63,519 nt of DNA from Vibrio sp. 99-70-13A1 (GCF_013114625.1 NZ_VTXD01000028.1:1-63519), one strand, 5' to 3'; shown: positions 16,539 to 25,972, numbered from the stretch's first letter. Numbers and translations: made by a program. Notes: generated by a model not told the origin, from the sequence alone.

Positions 16539-16567
16539 AAAAAGGAGATCGCTATGATCTCCTTTTT
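16539..16567 (+). terminator. Rho-independent terminator of hcr
   Basis: Perfect 12-bp stem AAAAAGGAGATC (16539-16550) with its complement (16556-16567), loop GCTAT; the A/T ends make it usable in both directions. Confidence 0.92.
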
Positions 16568-16574
16568 AATTACT

Positions 16575-16611
<37 letters not shown>

Positions 16612-16639
16612 AGCATTTTTTGCAACGACAATCGCTGTC

Positions 16640-16705
16640 GATATCAATAGCTCTGGATATCAATAGTTCTCGATATCAAAGAAGCTTGATATTAAAGCAG
16701 TTCTT
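16640..16705. repeat. 16-18-nt GATATCAA tandem repeats
   Basis: Four degenerate units each starting GATAT (16640, 16656, 16672, 16688), with a fifth start at 16706. The first two units read GATATCAATAGCTCTG and GATATCAATAGTTCTC. They lie just beyond the 3' end of the minus-strand chemoreceptor gene. Confidence 0.75.
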
Positions 16706-16734
16706 GATATCCAAAAGCCTTTGATGGCAGAAAG

Positions 16735-18741
16735 TTAGCTCACTTTGAACTTGCTGATGGTTTCTGTCAGCTTATTAACGGTTTGGTATTGAGAGTCAAT
16801 ACGCTCAACCATTTCGTTAGTGCTATTCACGCCACTTTCAGCCAGCTGATCAACCGCGACTGTTTGTTTGCTGATTTCGCCAGAGGCAGCAGCTTGCTCA
16901 GATACCATAGAAGCAATCTCACGAGACTGACTGTCTATTAGTTCGATTGCCTGTCGAATGTCTTTCAGTTTTTCATCAACAGACATAATCGTTTGTACGC
17001 CAAGTTCGGTTTTAGAACGACCCACTTGCATTGAATCTACAGCATTACCTGCGGATTCCTGAAGCGTTGAAATGATGCTTTCAATATCAACTGTTGATTC
17101 TTGCGTTCTTTGAGCAAGTGTTCGTACTTCATCGGCTACAACCGCAAAGCCGCGACCTTGCTCACCAGCACGAGCTGCTTCAATTGCTGCATTCAGTGCT
17201 AATAGGTTCGTTTGGTCTGCAATACCACGAATAACTTCAAGTACGCTGCTGATAGAAGAAGCGTTATCATTCAGAACTTTGACCACTTTTTCAGACTTAG
17301 ATACGTCTTCATAAATGTCATTCATTAACTGAGTAGCTTCACTTGCTAGATTTTGCCCTTCTTGAGAACGTTCAGTTGCGCCAGATGCTTGCTGTTGAGC
17401 ATTATTCGCGTGATCAGAAATACCATGAATGGTCTGAGTCATTTCATTAGCCGCAGTCGCAATTTGCTCGATGTACCCTTTTTGATGAAAGATATTAGAG
17501 CGAAGCGTGTTGGCAAGACTATTCAGTTTAGTGGAATCATCACTCACGGCATGACTAGCCTCAAGGCTAGAAATTGTCGTGCTTTGAATGTCGCTAACAA
17601 AGTTGTTGAAAGATTGGCTTAATTTACCAAGCTCATCATTTTTATCATATTGCAGGCGTTGTGTCAGATCACCTTCACCATTAGCAATATCATCCATAGC
17701 GGACACCACTTCACGTAGAGGTCTTGATACGAAGTAGTTAATTAGGGCAAATAAACCTAGAGCCGATGTAATTAAGAAGACTGCAATAGTCAGTAAAGTT
17801 GTCCAGAATGTTGCTCGAATAGGTTCAGTGATTAATGATTTAGGTACCATGAAACCAATACGCCAGTCCAAAGCCATTGTGTTATCAACAATAGATTCAG
17901 TGTGCACAACGTAGTCATTACCTTCGAAAACCACTTCGCTGCTGAATTCATCATTCGCAACGGCATCTTTCGATAGTTGAGTAAAGCCACTTGTGTCGCC
18001 AAAAATTTGGTCGATATCAGACAGGGACGGTAACTGGGACATATCAATCTGATTGTTATCATTAAAGGCAATGATTCGACCGTTTGATGAAATTAAGAAG
18101 CCTTTACCCACGCCGTCATACTTCATTTGATCAATCAGGTCTTTTTTGATCACTGTACCTAGAATATCAATACCGAGTACGCCAACTAACTGACCACGGT
18201 TATTTTTTACTGTGGTTTTGATTGAAGTAACAATGCTGCCATCATTTGCATCAATTTCAGGCTCGGTAATGAATAGGCGATCTTTACCTAGGGCTTCAGA
18301 CCACCAAGGTCTTTTACTCGTATAGTAAGTTAAATCATTGTAGCGACCGTTTATATCAAAATACTCATGAGTACTTGCTGGCGCAAAAAAGACTGATTTG
18401 ATGTAAGAGTCGTGTGTTGAAATGCTTTTAAATGATTTCACAATTGACTGATAGGCTTTGTCTTCTGAGATTTCTGAGCCGCGTTCAGTATAATTTTCGA
18501 ACCAATCGGTAAGAGAGCTTGTTGAAGCTAGGGTTGTTACAACACGAGAGCGTTCACGAAAGAATTCTTTAATTGAACTCGCGGTATTGTCTGTAACTAG
18601 CTCGAGTTCTTGGTTTGCGCTGTTTTCGACTGTTGCATAACGCGATTGGAGAGAGAAGTAACCACTAACAACAGAAATCGAGAGGAGTATTAGGGTGGTT
18701 GCTAGAATCACCTTTTTTGCAATTGTATCATTTAATTTCAT
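16735..18741 (-). CDS. Methyl-accepting chemotaxis protein with Cache sensor
   Basis: A 668-residue chemoreceptor. It has TM1 at about residues 12-32, a large periplasmic dCache-type domain (about 35-300, with YYTSKRPWWSEALGKDRLFITE and VLGIDI segments) and TM2 at about 305-327. A HAMP follows at about 328-382 (SRPLREVVSAMDDIANGEGD), then a signalling domain with the hairpin-tip motif IRGIADQTNLLALNAAIEAA (about 525). dCache receptors commonly bind amino acids or other small nutrients. The ATG at 18741 has AAAGGA upstream and is preferred over the one at 18768. A promoter with a PurR/LacI-type palindrome lies about 105-145 bp upstream. Confidence 0.95.
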   Translation of the reverse strand: MKLNDTIAKKVILATTLILLSISVVSGYFSLQSRYATVENSANQELELVTDNTASSIKEFFRERSRVVTTLASTSSLTDWFENYTERGSEISEDKAYQSIVKSFKSISTHDSYIKSVFFAPASTHEYFDINGRYNDLTYYTSKRPWWSEALGKDRLFITEPEIDANDGSIVTSIKTTVKNNRGQLVGVLGIDILGTVIKKDLIDQMKYDGVGKGFLISSNGRIIAFNDNNQIDMSQLPSLSDIDQIFGDTSGFTQLSKDAVANDEFSSEVVFEGNDYVVHTESIVDNTMALDWRIGFMVPKSLITEPIRATFWTTLLTIAVFLITSALGLFALINYFVSRPLREVVSAMDDIANGEGDLTQRLQYDKNDELGKLSQSFNNFVSDIQSTTISSLEASHAVSDDSTKLNSLANTLRSNIFHQKGYIEQIATAANEMTQTIHGISDHANNAQQQASGATERSQEGQNLASEATQLMNDIYEDVSKSEKVVKVLNDNASSISSVLEVIRGIADQTNLLALNAAIEAARAGEQGRGFAVVADEVRTLAQRTQESTVDIESIISTLQESAGNAVDSMQVGRSKTELGVQTIMSVDEKLKDIRQAIELIDSQSREIASMVSEQAAASGEISKQTVAVDQLAESGVNSTNEMVERIDSQYQTVNKLTETISKFKVS

Positions 18742-18845
18742 GTTTTTTCCTTTCACTTGAGAGGGCATTAAGGTTTAACTTAAACTCAAGTTTTTAAGAT
18801 ATAACGACCTAGTATTTTTCGGTTTTGAAGCATAAGCCTCTAAGT

Positions 18846-18886
18846 GCAAACGTTTGCTACAATACAATGGCTGGAAAATCAGTCAA
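18846..18886 (-). promoter_or_regulatory. Chemoreceptor promoter with PurR/LacI-type operator
   Basis: On the minus strand: -35 TTGACT (18886-18881), 16-nt spacer, -10 TATTGT (18864-18859), followed at once by the perfect 12-bp palindrome GCAAACGTTTGC (18857-18846) over the expected start site. The palindrome is the core of PurR boxes and of other LacI/GalR-family operators. Placement at +1 predicts repression. Confidence 0.7.
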
Positions 18887-19280
18887 GAACCTATTGCATA
18901 TATTACAGCTTAAATAACATTTCAATTATTAAGGTTAATCTTCTTTGTATCGTACAATAAAAACTGGACCTCGCATGATGGTTTTGTTGTAGGAAATGGC
19001 TGATAATTGCTCAAAAGTGACTCGATTTATTTTAAAGTAGTGTCTGTTTCTTTGCCTTGCTTACATAATGTCCATATATAAAAAAACCGCTCAACTAGGA
19101 GCGGCTAAATAGGGGGAAAGCTGTAGCGAGACGGTTAATCAAAACTACATGAATTGTGGTCATGATTAACTTGGCTTTGATACAGCGATATTTTTATCTT
19201 TATTATGTTGTGGAGCCTGTGACATAACGGCTAAATACTCAAAGATTTATACCGTTATTATATGTGCTAGAAGCTAGATC
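18887..19280. other. Spacer holding the gap 3' region
   Basis: No gene seen. It contains the gap terminator (19080-19104) and an 8-bp inverted repeat GTTAATCA/TGATTAAC (19134-19141, 19163-19170) within the 3' untranslated region of gap. Confidence 0.5.
19080..19104 (-). terminator. Terminator of gap
   Basis: On the minus strand CCGCTC (19104-19099) pairs with GAGCGG (19092-19087), loop of 6 nt, followed by seven T residues (19086-19080). It is 177 bp beyond the gap stop, leaving an unusually long 3' untranslated region. Confidence 0.85.
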
Positions 19281-20717
19281 CTAGGCGTTAGGGTACGTTT
19301 TATAACGAACGCCCATCATTTGTTCCATACAATGGACAACTTGGCAGCTATAACCGAATTCATTGTCGTACCAAATGTACAGTACAGCGCGGTTGTCTTG
19401 AGCAATAGTAGCGACACCATCTACCACACCAGCATGTCTTGAACCTACTAGGTCAGTGGATACAATTTCAGTTGAATCCGTGTAGTCAATTTGAGCTGAA
19501 AGTGGAGACGTCAGAGCCATTTCTCGTAAGTAGCTGTTTAACTCTTCTTTATCTGTCCCTTTCTCTAGGTTCAAATTTGCGACAGCCATTGAAACATTCG
19601 GGGTTGGAACGCGTATTGCGTTGCCCGTTAATTTACCTGCCATTTCAGGCATTGCTTTAGCTACTGCTTTTGCTGCACCTGTAGAAGTAAGAACCATGTT
19701 TAATGAAGCGGCACGACCACGACGATCACCAGAGTGGAAATTATCAATTAGGTTTTGATCATTAGTAAATGAATGAACGGTTTCGATATGTCCTGAAAGC
19801 ACACCGTATTTATCATGGACCGCTTTTAATACCGGAGTAATCGCATTGGTTGTGCAACTTGCCGCGGAGATAATAGTGTCTTCAGGTTGGATAACGTCTT
19901 CATTTACGCCGAATACTACATTCTTGATGTCACCTTTACCTGGCGCAGTAAGCAATACTTTCTTCGCACCATTACAAGCAACATGTTGGCTAAGACCTTC
20001 AGAGTCACGCCATACACCTGTGTTATCAACAACCAGTGCGTTATTAATACCGTAAGTCGTGTAATCAATATCTTCAGGTTTGTTAGCGTAAATGACCTGA
20101 ATGTAATTACCGTTTACGATGATGGCTTTTCGCTCTTCATCAACAACAATGCTGCCGTTAAATTGACCATGTACTGAATCTCTGCGGAGTAAACTTGCAC
20201 GTTTTTCTAAGTCACCCTTCTTACCGCCTCGAACCACGATCGCACGTAAACGTAATGGGTAGCCAGGTCCACTTTTCTCAATAAGTAGGCGAGTCAATAA
20301 GCGACCTATTCGACCAAACCCATAAAGTACAACGTCGCGAGGTTCTGTCATCGCTTCGCCATTTAAAGACTCTAGCAGAGCAGTTTGTAGGAAATCGTCT
20401 AAGCCTGCAGTGTCTTCTCTGTCTTGCCAAAACATGTGGGCAAGACGACCTACATCAATACGGCAAGGAGAAAGGTCCATGCTAAGTAAATGTTGGATAA
20501 TAGGTTGAGTTTGTTCAGGTGTAAGAGGTGAGCCAGTGTAACGTTTTGCAATACGGTGAGCTTTAATTATGTCGATGGTGGTTGCATTAACCAGTGTCTT
20601 TCCAAAGAGGATAACTTCTACGCCTTTTTGACGATAAAGTTGACCTAAAGTTGGCGAAATTGATTCAGCAATCGTTTGGCTAGTTTGCCAGTCTAGAAGG
20701 TGCTTTTCAGGGCTCAT
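19281..20717 (-). CDS. gap: Glyceraldehyde-3-phosphate dehydrogenase, long form
   Basis: A 478-residue GAPDH homologue. The catalytic half (about residues 125-470) has the NAD-binding motif YGFGRIGRLLTR, the active-site Cys in SAASCTTNAITP and the C-terminal WYDNEFGYSCQVV. About 125 additional N-terminal residues (MSPEKHLLDWQTSQ and onward) are absent from ordinary 330-residue GAPDH but standard in a proteobacterial long isoform. The position-specific residues for NAD versus NADP preference were not resolved. It is probably a second GAPDH beside a housekeeping one, and a gluconeogenic role is inference. A hairpin-like operator lies upstream. Confidence 0.93.
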   Translation of the reverse strand: MSPEKHLLDWQTSQTIAESISPTLGQLYRQKGVEVILFGKTLVNATTIDIIKAHRIAKRYTGSPLTPEQTQPIIQHLLSMDLSPCRIDVGRLAHMFWQDREDTAGLDDFLQTALLESLNGEAMTEPRDVVLYGFGRIGRLLTRLLIEKSGPGYPLRLRAIVVRGGKKGDLEKRASLLRRDSVHGQFNGSIVVDEERKAIIVNGNYIQVIYANKPEDIDYTTYGINNALVVDNTGVWRDSEGLSQHVACNGAKKVLLTAPGKGDIKNVVFGVNEDVIQPEDTIISAASCTTNAITPVLKAVHDKYGVLSGHIETVHSFTNDQNLIDNFHSGDRRGRAASLNMVLTSTGAAKAVAKAMPEMAGKLTGNAIRVPTPNVSMAVANLNLEKGTDKEELNSYLREMALTSPLSAQIDYTDSTEIVSTDLVGSRHAGVVDGVATIAQDNRAVLYIWYDNEFGYSCQVVHCMEQMMGVRYKTYPNA

Positions 20718-20748
20718 CTTAACTCGGGACCTTTTTCACGTTATTGGG

Positions 20749-20782
20749 TGCATTGTGGCGAGTGTAGGGTTGCCATAATGCA
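20749..20782. promoter_or_regulatory. Inverted repeat upstream of gap (candidate operator)
   Basis: TGCATTGTGGC (20749-20759) and GCCATAATGCA (20772-20782) are complementary except for one position, with a 12-nt centre, 32-65 bp before the gap start codon. This may be a regulator site or a leader hairpin. Confidence 0.45.
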
Positions 20783-21226
20783 TGGGGAATTAATCATCAC
20801 GGTGACAGTCTTAATGCTGTTCTTTGTTTCAAACTAATATTTTAATATGAACGGTTTAAAACTCATGTTATTAAAAATAATGCTTTCATGGCATAGCCAT
20901 AATGTCGGTAATGAATGCCATAAACTAAACAATCGAATACCAATCTAAAGTAAACCTCTAAATAATAGGGATGTTTACATTTTGTAATTTTTATGTGGCG
21001 GGATTGTAGGGTATGAAGTGTTATTCTGCTAGTAAAATTAAATGCAGATATAATGACTGAATGGTTGTGGTTTATTAGGGTATTAGTGATGTTTAGTGAA
21101 CGTTTTCACTATTGACATTTATAGGCGTGGTAACTTAATTTTCGATAAAAAATACTTACATCAAAGTTGAATGCAAAAGTTACAAAAAGGCGCTCATAGT
21201 ATTGAGTTTCTAATCCCAAATTAAAC
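20783..21226. other. Intergenic, no gene seen
   Basis: AT-rich spacer upstream of gap and downstream of the porin-like gene, both on the minus strand. Apart from a short palindrome ATGGCATAGCCAT near 20889 I see no gene, RNA or terminator. Confidence 0.4.
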
Positions 21227-22288
21227 TCAAAAGGTGAACGATAAGCCAATTGAATATATGTTTACTTTGCTTTGTATAGTTTGAGTTGGGTTTTGTGGAA
21301 CGGTGAAGTGTCCATTTATAGGTTTTTCGCGCCCCCAAATGTGTTGCCACTCAACATAAGTGCTGACATTAGGGAGCAATGAATATTTGGCACCAACTAG
21401 CACTGACTCATTATTTCTAAGCTTTTTACGCTGGCTATAAGTGATGTATGGGCTCCAAGAATCAAACAGGTAGTTTGCGCTGATGTACCAATTGCTATGG
21501 ATATTTTGAGATAAAACGACTTCAGACATCAGGTTGATGTTACCCAATAAGTAATTAACCCCTAAGGTGAAAAGCTCCAGTTCTTGAGAGCCTGTAATTG
21601 ATTGCACTAAATCTTGTTTATAGTTTGCATGTAAATAACTAGCCCTAAAATGCGTGTTATCTAAATTCAGTTCTGCCGTTATGCCTAGTGTATCTCGTGA
21701 TTTTATGACGACATTCTGCCCTTGAACGGTGTAATCGGTTTCTTTTGGTACAGCCCCAAATGCAAGAAGGCGAAGATGTGCTTCATCATTTATCCAGGTA
21801 TCCCACTCTATTGCAGCACCATCAAAGTAAGTAAAGCCAAGCACGCTGTTATAAACATCTTGAGGGGGACGAAGCCAAGGGTATGCTTCTGATACATAAT
21901 AATATTCAGAAATCATGAATAAAGGGACGCGTAGCCGACCAATTTTGGTGTTAAGTTCCCCATATCGATACGCGATATATGCCCATTCAAGACTGGGGTT
22001 GGAAAACTCATCACTAGGTGCTTTCACGACTTGTACTGAGCTTCGAAAGTGATCACTCATTTCCCAATCTAATTGAATCCCCAAAGTGGTATCACAGTCA
22101 AAGCACCATTCATCATCCAAATTTAATTGGTAAAAGGTTGGAATTTTTTGGTCAGTCACCGTTGCACTTTGGGTACCAAATCCACTTATTCTAAATGTAT
22201 CTGTTACATCGATAGCCGCTATTGATATCGCAGGTAAAAATGATGTCACAGGTATAAAAGCCAATAAGAGTAGAGATTTAATCTTCAT
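21227..22288 (-). CDS. Outer-membrane beta-barrel protein, porin-like
   Basis: A 353-residue secreted protein. The signal peptide covers residues 1-24 (cleavage after AISIAA) and is followed by alternating beta strands rich in aromatic residues. The sequence ends in SIGLSFTF, with the C-terminal Phe of outer-membrane barrels. A Cys pair (DDEWCFDCDT) lies near residue 60. It is the second gene of an operon, overlapping the upstream PBP-like gene by 4 nt. It resembles the phosphate-selective/DcaP type of porin in layout but was not matched to a named family. Its coupling to a phosphate-binding-like protein and a divergent hybrid kinase suggests a sensing or uptake unit. Confidence 0.7.
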   Translation of the reverse strand: MKIKSLLLLAFIPVTSFLPAISIAAIDVTDTFRISGFGTQSATVTDQKIPTFYQLNLDDEWCFDCDTTLGIQLDWEMSDHFRSSVQVVKAPSDEFSNPSLEWAYIAYRYGELNTKIGRLRVPLFMISEYYYVSEAYPWLRPPQDVYNSVLGFTYFDGAAIEWDTWINDEAHLRLLAFGAVPKETDYTVQGQNVVIKSRDTLGITAELNLDNTHFRASYLHANYKQDLVQSITGSQELELFTLGVNYLLGNINLMSEVVLSQNIHSNWYISANYLFDSWSPYITYSQRKKLRNNESVLVGAKYSLLPNVSTYVEWQHIWGREKPINGHFTVPQNPTQTIQSKVNIYSIGLSFTF

Positions 22289-22737
22289 AACTCTTCCTTA
22301 ATTTTTATTTTATAAAGTATTTTGACGTTGTTAGGCAGTTGATCTAACGGATAATAAGCAATGCCTGTTGGTGTGCTTTTAAGCCAAATAAGCACACTTT
22401 CTAAATCTTCATTTTTTAATTGGAACGGAAGCGAAGCTCTGCCAGAGAAGCTCTGCTTTGCCCAAATAGATTGCATTTGTGATGGATTTTTATTCAGTAA
22501 AGATAAATAGAATTTTTTTCTAAGATCTGATTTTGGTGGGAGATCGAGTAGTTTTATATGGCTATCGCCGATACGGTCGGTTTTTCCTCGGTATAGCATC
22601 TTAACTTGTATGGACTTAAGTTTATGAAACTCTAAGTTCATTGATATGACAGCGTATTCTTCGGCTTTGATGGCCAAAGAAGTAAAAAGTGCGAACCACA
22701 ATATCGACAGGGCGACTAAAAACGACCGTCTTATCAT
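22285..22737 (-). CDS. Short periplasmic phosphate-binding-like protein
   Basis: A 150-residue secreted protein (signal peptide 1-25, ending SLAIKA). It resembles the short PstS-like/PBP superfamily proteins: YAVISMN at the first strand, LKSIQVKMLYRGKTDRIGDS (the linker where PstS relatives have an IFLGK-type segment), SDLRKKFYLSLLNK, then WAKQSFSGRASLPFQL and GIAYYPLDQLPNNVKIL. The domain is about half the size of PstS and lacks an obvious full binding cleft, so ligand capture is uncertain. It starts an operon with the porin-like gene and is divergent from the kinase at 22830. Confidence 0.75.
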   Translation of the reverse strand: MIRRSFLVALSILWFALFTSLAIKAEEYAVISMNLEFHKLKSIQVKMLYRGKTDRIGDSHIKLLDLPPKSDLRKKFYLSLLNKNPSQMQSIWAKQSFSGRASLPFQLKNEDLESVLIWLKSTPTGIAYYPLDQLPNNVKILYKIKIKEEL

Positions 22738-22829
22738 TTATATTTTATCCAAAGTCCATTTTGAACAATTATTTTTATTTATTGACTACTATTAACATAG
22801 GCTAGGCAAAATTACTTTCAAGGAAGGGA

Positions 22830-25505
22830 GTGATTATTATAATGATAAACGTCTCAATTAGGCTTCGACTCATCATTCTATCTACGATCTCTGTACTCAT
22901 TATATTCGGCTTTACTGTTAATGAGTTTTTAAATAATAAAAACAAAGTAGATGGGTATGAGGTTACACAGATAAAAACAGAGTTATTGCAATTGTTTGGT
23001 GTTCTTTCTAACAGTACTTATCAGCTTTTAACGAGTGACGCAGGTATGGTGGAAAGGGATGCTTTGATCAATGATATAAATGTGACGCTTCAAGAATTTG
23101 ATAGAAAAAACAAAATACTATCTGTCTACCGAGCTCAATTTGATTTTTCTTCAGAAATTGAAGAACTGAGCGATATTGTTAATGAAATGCCCGGAGCATC
23201 TATTCAAGAGACCCGATCTATGGGTGATTGGCTTTTCGATGTACAGCAAGAAACCTTAGATGCAATTATTAAAATTAATGGCAATATTACTAATGCCGAT
23301 ATTATAAAGTCAGAGCAACTTTACTCTGATCTGAGCCAATTTGTCTTTTGGATGCAAAAAGAAGCTTGGCTGAGCTTTTGTTTATATATTGATCCTGAAT
23401 CAAAGAGTTCTGAGGTTCTAAATTATTTGGGCGCAATAGAAAGGCAAGAGCGATATTTAGAAAGGTTTTTACAATTTGGTGCGACTTCCTACCAAACAAA
23501 TGAGTTACTTACTGTTTTTTCTCGAAGCGATTATCAAGAAAGCTTACGCATTAGAAGCCGTATTCTGAGTGAGCAAGCCCTTCCTAGTGAAATATACAGC
23601 TACGTGAAGAACCTTGAACAAAGACATAGCAGTATTCTCCTTGTCATCGATAACTATACTAAAAACCTTAAAACTCAATTAATCGATAAAGCTAAAGAGC
23701 AAAAGAGAAGTATTTTATACATAAGCTTTTTGCTTTTAGCTGTGGCAGGTTTAGTCATATTTCTCGGTTATACCACTTCATCAAGAATTAACCGTAAACT
23801 ATCCATTATATTGCATGGCATGCTGGGTAGAAGTACTGGTGATAAAACACCTAAAAAGATAGAAGTAGACGGCAATGATGAGCTTGCTATTTTTGCCCAT
23901 GCTGTAAATGAAATAATGATTAAAGAACAGCAACATACTGTTGAATTGATTCAAGCAAAAGAAGACGCTGTTTCAGCCAATAAGGCAAAAAGTGCTTTTC
24001 TTGCCAATATGTCACATGAAATTCGAACGCCTTTAAATGGCATCATCGGTATGGCTGAGATTTTATCTGAAAGCGATTTGAACGTGAGTCAAAAAGAAGT
24101 GCTGGCCGATATAGAGTCTTCTTCACACGCATTACTTGTTCTACTAAATGACATTCTTGATTTATCCAAAATCGAATCAGGTAATCTAACACTTTCCCCT
24201 CATTCATCCGATTTACGCGAAGCGGTTTATGACTCGGTGAGTGTGATTTTGTCTAAAGCGATTAGTCAGAATGTCGAACTCGAAATCAATATTGATTCAA
24301 ACGTCCCTCCTCAACTATTTTTTGATGAACATAGGCTAAGGCAGGTACTGACTAATCTATTGTCTAACGCGATCAAATTTACGCCTTCTGGAACCATTAT
24401 TACATCGGTGAGTTATATTGCTTTGTCTGATTCTCAAGGCATGGTGGAGTTTCATGTTTCTGACACGGGTATTGGCATTGAACCTGAAAAGCTCGACTCT
24501 ATCTTTGAACCTTTTACACAAGAGGATGGCAGTATTACTCGCCAGTTTGGTGGGACAGGTCTTGGTTTGGCAATTTGTCGACAACTAGTGGAACTCATGG
24601 ACGGTAAAATAGAGGCTAACTCGGTAAAAGGAATCGGCTCTACTTTTAAGTTCAATATCACTGCTGATGTGGTGGAAAGTAATGATAAAGTGCTTGAGCA
24701 TTTGAAGAGTGCAGTGATCATTTCTAACTCATTCAGTTATGTAAACCAGTTACATAAAGAGTGTGAGCGAAATGGCATTACTGTTGATTTGTCTCCATCC
24801 GTCAAAAGCTTAGTGAGTGATAGTTTAGTAAGTGAAAGCTTAAACTACGACTTTATTTTGTATTGCCATACATTGCACCATTCTCTCAATAAAGATCTCG
24901 AAGAGTTACATTTAAGATACCCGCAGCAAAAAATCATTGTTTGCCAGCATCATTTATTCAAAACCAATGTTCTTCATGAGGCTGTACATTCTACGCACAC
25001 ATTACCTTTCCTTGGTAAACGCTTTTTGAACAGCTTAGTCGCGTTAGATAACTTTAAACCACCTTTGACAGGTCATTTCAGCAATCAAAAATTGGTCACT
25101 GAAAGTGACTTAAACAGGCGACCTCTTAATAGAAAAATTCTGATTGTTGAAGACAACTTGATGAATCAAAAAATTGCCAGTTTTTTCCTAGAAAAAGCCG
25201 GGTATGAATATTTGGTGGCGAGTAATGGTCAAGAAGCGGTTGATGCGATTACGCAAGGCGGTCAGTTTGATGCCATTTTGATGGATTGTATGATGCCTGT
25301 TATGGATGGTATTACCGCCACTCGGGCGATACGAGATTGGGAAGTACAGCAAGGTCTTGGAAAGCTGCCAATCATTGCATTAACCGCCAGTGTGCTTGAT
25401 GAGGACATTAAGCACTGCTTTGATGCTGGTATGAATGCGTATTTACCTAAGCCTTACAAATCCCATCAACTTTACGACTTGTTCAACACTCTGCAATTAG
25501 CCTAA
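22830..25505 (+). CDS. Hybrid sensor histidine kinase/response regulator
   Basis: An 891-residue membrane kinase. TM1 lies at about residues 8-28, a helical periplasmic sensor at 30-290, TM2 at about 293-315 and a HAMP-like linker to 365. The HisKA domain has its phospho-acceptor at His396 (NMSHEIRTPLNG), and the HATPase region shows NLLSNAIKFTP, DTGIGIEPEKL and GGTGLGLAI. A pseudo-receiver-like region (about 625-735) precedes a true receiver at about 765-885 with Asp819 in LMDCMMPVMDG. There is no HPt domain, so a separate phosphotransfer protein is required. The GTG at 22830 has AAGGA 5 nt upstream; an ATG at 22842 is possible. It is divergent from the PBP-like/porin-like operon, which may supply its signal. 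Confidence 0.93.
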   Translation: MIIIMINVSIRLRLIILSTISVLIIFGFTVNEFLNNKNKVDGYEVTQIKTELLQLFGVLSNSTYQLLTSDAGMVERDALINDINVTLQEFDRKNKILSVYRAQFDFSSEIEELSDIVNEMPGASIQETRSMGDWLFDVQQETLDAIIKINGNITNADIIKSEQLYSDLSQFVFWMQKEAWLSFCLYIDPESKSSEVLNYLGAIERQERYLERFLQFGATSYQTNELLTVFSRSDYQESLRIRSRILSEQALPSEIYSYVKNLEQRHSSILLVIDNYTKNLKTQLIDKAKEQKRSILYISFLLLAVAGLVIFLGYTTSSRINRKLSIILHGMLGRSTGDKTPKKIEVDGNDELAIFAHAVNEIMIKEQQHTVELIQAKEDAVSANKAKSAFLANMSHEIRTPLNGIIGMAEILSESDLNVSQKEVLADIESSSHALLVLLNDILDLSKIESGNLTLSPHSSDLREAVYDSVSVILSKAISQNVELEINIDSNVPPQLFFDEHRLRQVLTNLLSNAIKFTPSGTIITSVSYIALSDSQGMVEFHVSDTGIGIEPEKLDSIFEPFTQEDGSITRQFGGTGLGLAICRQLVELMDGKIEANSVKGIGSTFKFNITADVVESNDKVLEHLKSAVIISNSFSYVNQLHKECERNGITVDLSPSVKSLVSDSLVSESLNYDFILYCHTLHHSLNKDLEELHLRYPQQKIIVCQHHLFKTNVLHEAVHSTHTLPFLGKRFLNSLVALDNFKPPLTGHFSNQKLVTESDLNRRPLNRKILIVEDNLMNQKIASFFLEKAGYEYLVASNGQEAVDAITQGGQFDAILMDCMMPVMDGITATRAIRDWEVQQGLGKLPIIALTASVLDEDIKHCFDAGMNAYLPKPYKSHQLYDLFNTLQLA

Positions 25506-25559
25506 GTCGACTAAGCCGATACTCATTACCTTGTAAATTAAGAGGTAAGAGTGTCGACT
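25505..25559. terminator. Hairpin terminator between convergent genes
   Basis: Outer arms AGTCGAC (25505-25511) and GTCGACT (25553-25559) enclose a further imperfect stem (ACTCATTACC with GGTAAGAGT). It lies between the hybrid kinase (+) and a small minus-strand gene. No long T-run, so moderate confidence. Confidence 0.6.
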
Positions 25560-25568
25560 ATTTGGTAT

Positions 25569-25805
25569 TTATCGGACTTCTAAGCCAAGGTTATATTGTG
25601 CAAGACAGCGCGTGACGTAACTTATCTTCAAGAATGCAGCAACGAGAATAGTACTTATATGAGCTGCAATTTGTACGGGAAGAGAAAATTTGTCTGCTAA
25701 TGGGTAGGCCATAATGATACTCACGAGCATGAGTATTGCGGTTAATAGCAAAGCAACGTTTGATACAGATAAAAGAGTTTGAAAGCGCTGAGTTGAATTC
25801 GACAT
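25569..25805 (-). CDS. Small inner-membrane protein, unknown
   Basis: A 78-residue protein starting MSNSTQRFQTLLSV, with two hydrophobic helices (about 14-38 and 45-65). The ATG at 25805 is preceded by AGGTGG at a good distance; a GTG at 25814 overlaps that ribosome site and is less likely. No family is recognised. It stands alone between the hybrid kinase and an M15-type peptidase gene. Confidence 0.6.
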   Translation of the reverse strand: MSNSTQRFQTLLSVSNVALLLTAILMLVSIIMAYPLADKFSLPVQIAAHISTILVAAFLKISYVTRCLAQYNLGLEVR

Positions 25806-25972
25806 ATTGACCACCTAAAGATAATGATAACGACTATTATTCTTATAGCGAGATCTGTGCCAATTTATAAAAATGATTTAAATCAATGTTTTGTTTAATT
25901 TTATAATTATTATAAAGTCATTTTGACACTTTACGTTATAGTCTTTTGGTGTTTATGAAGTCTTAATGACTC

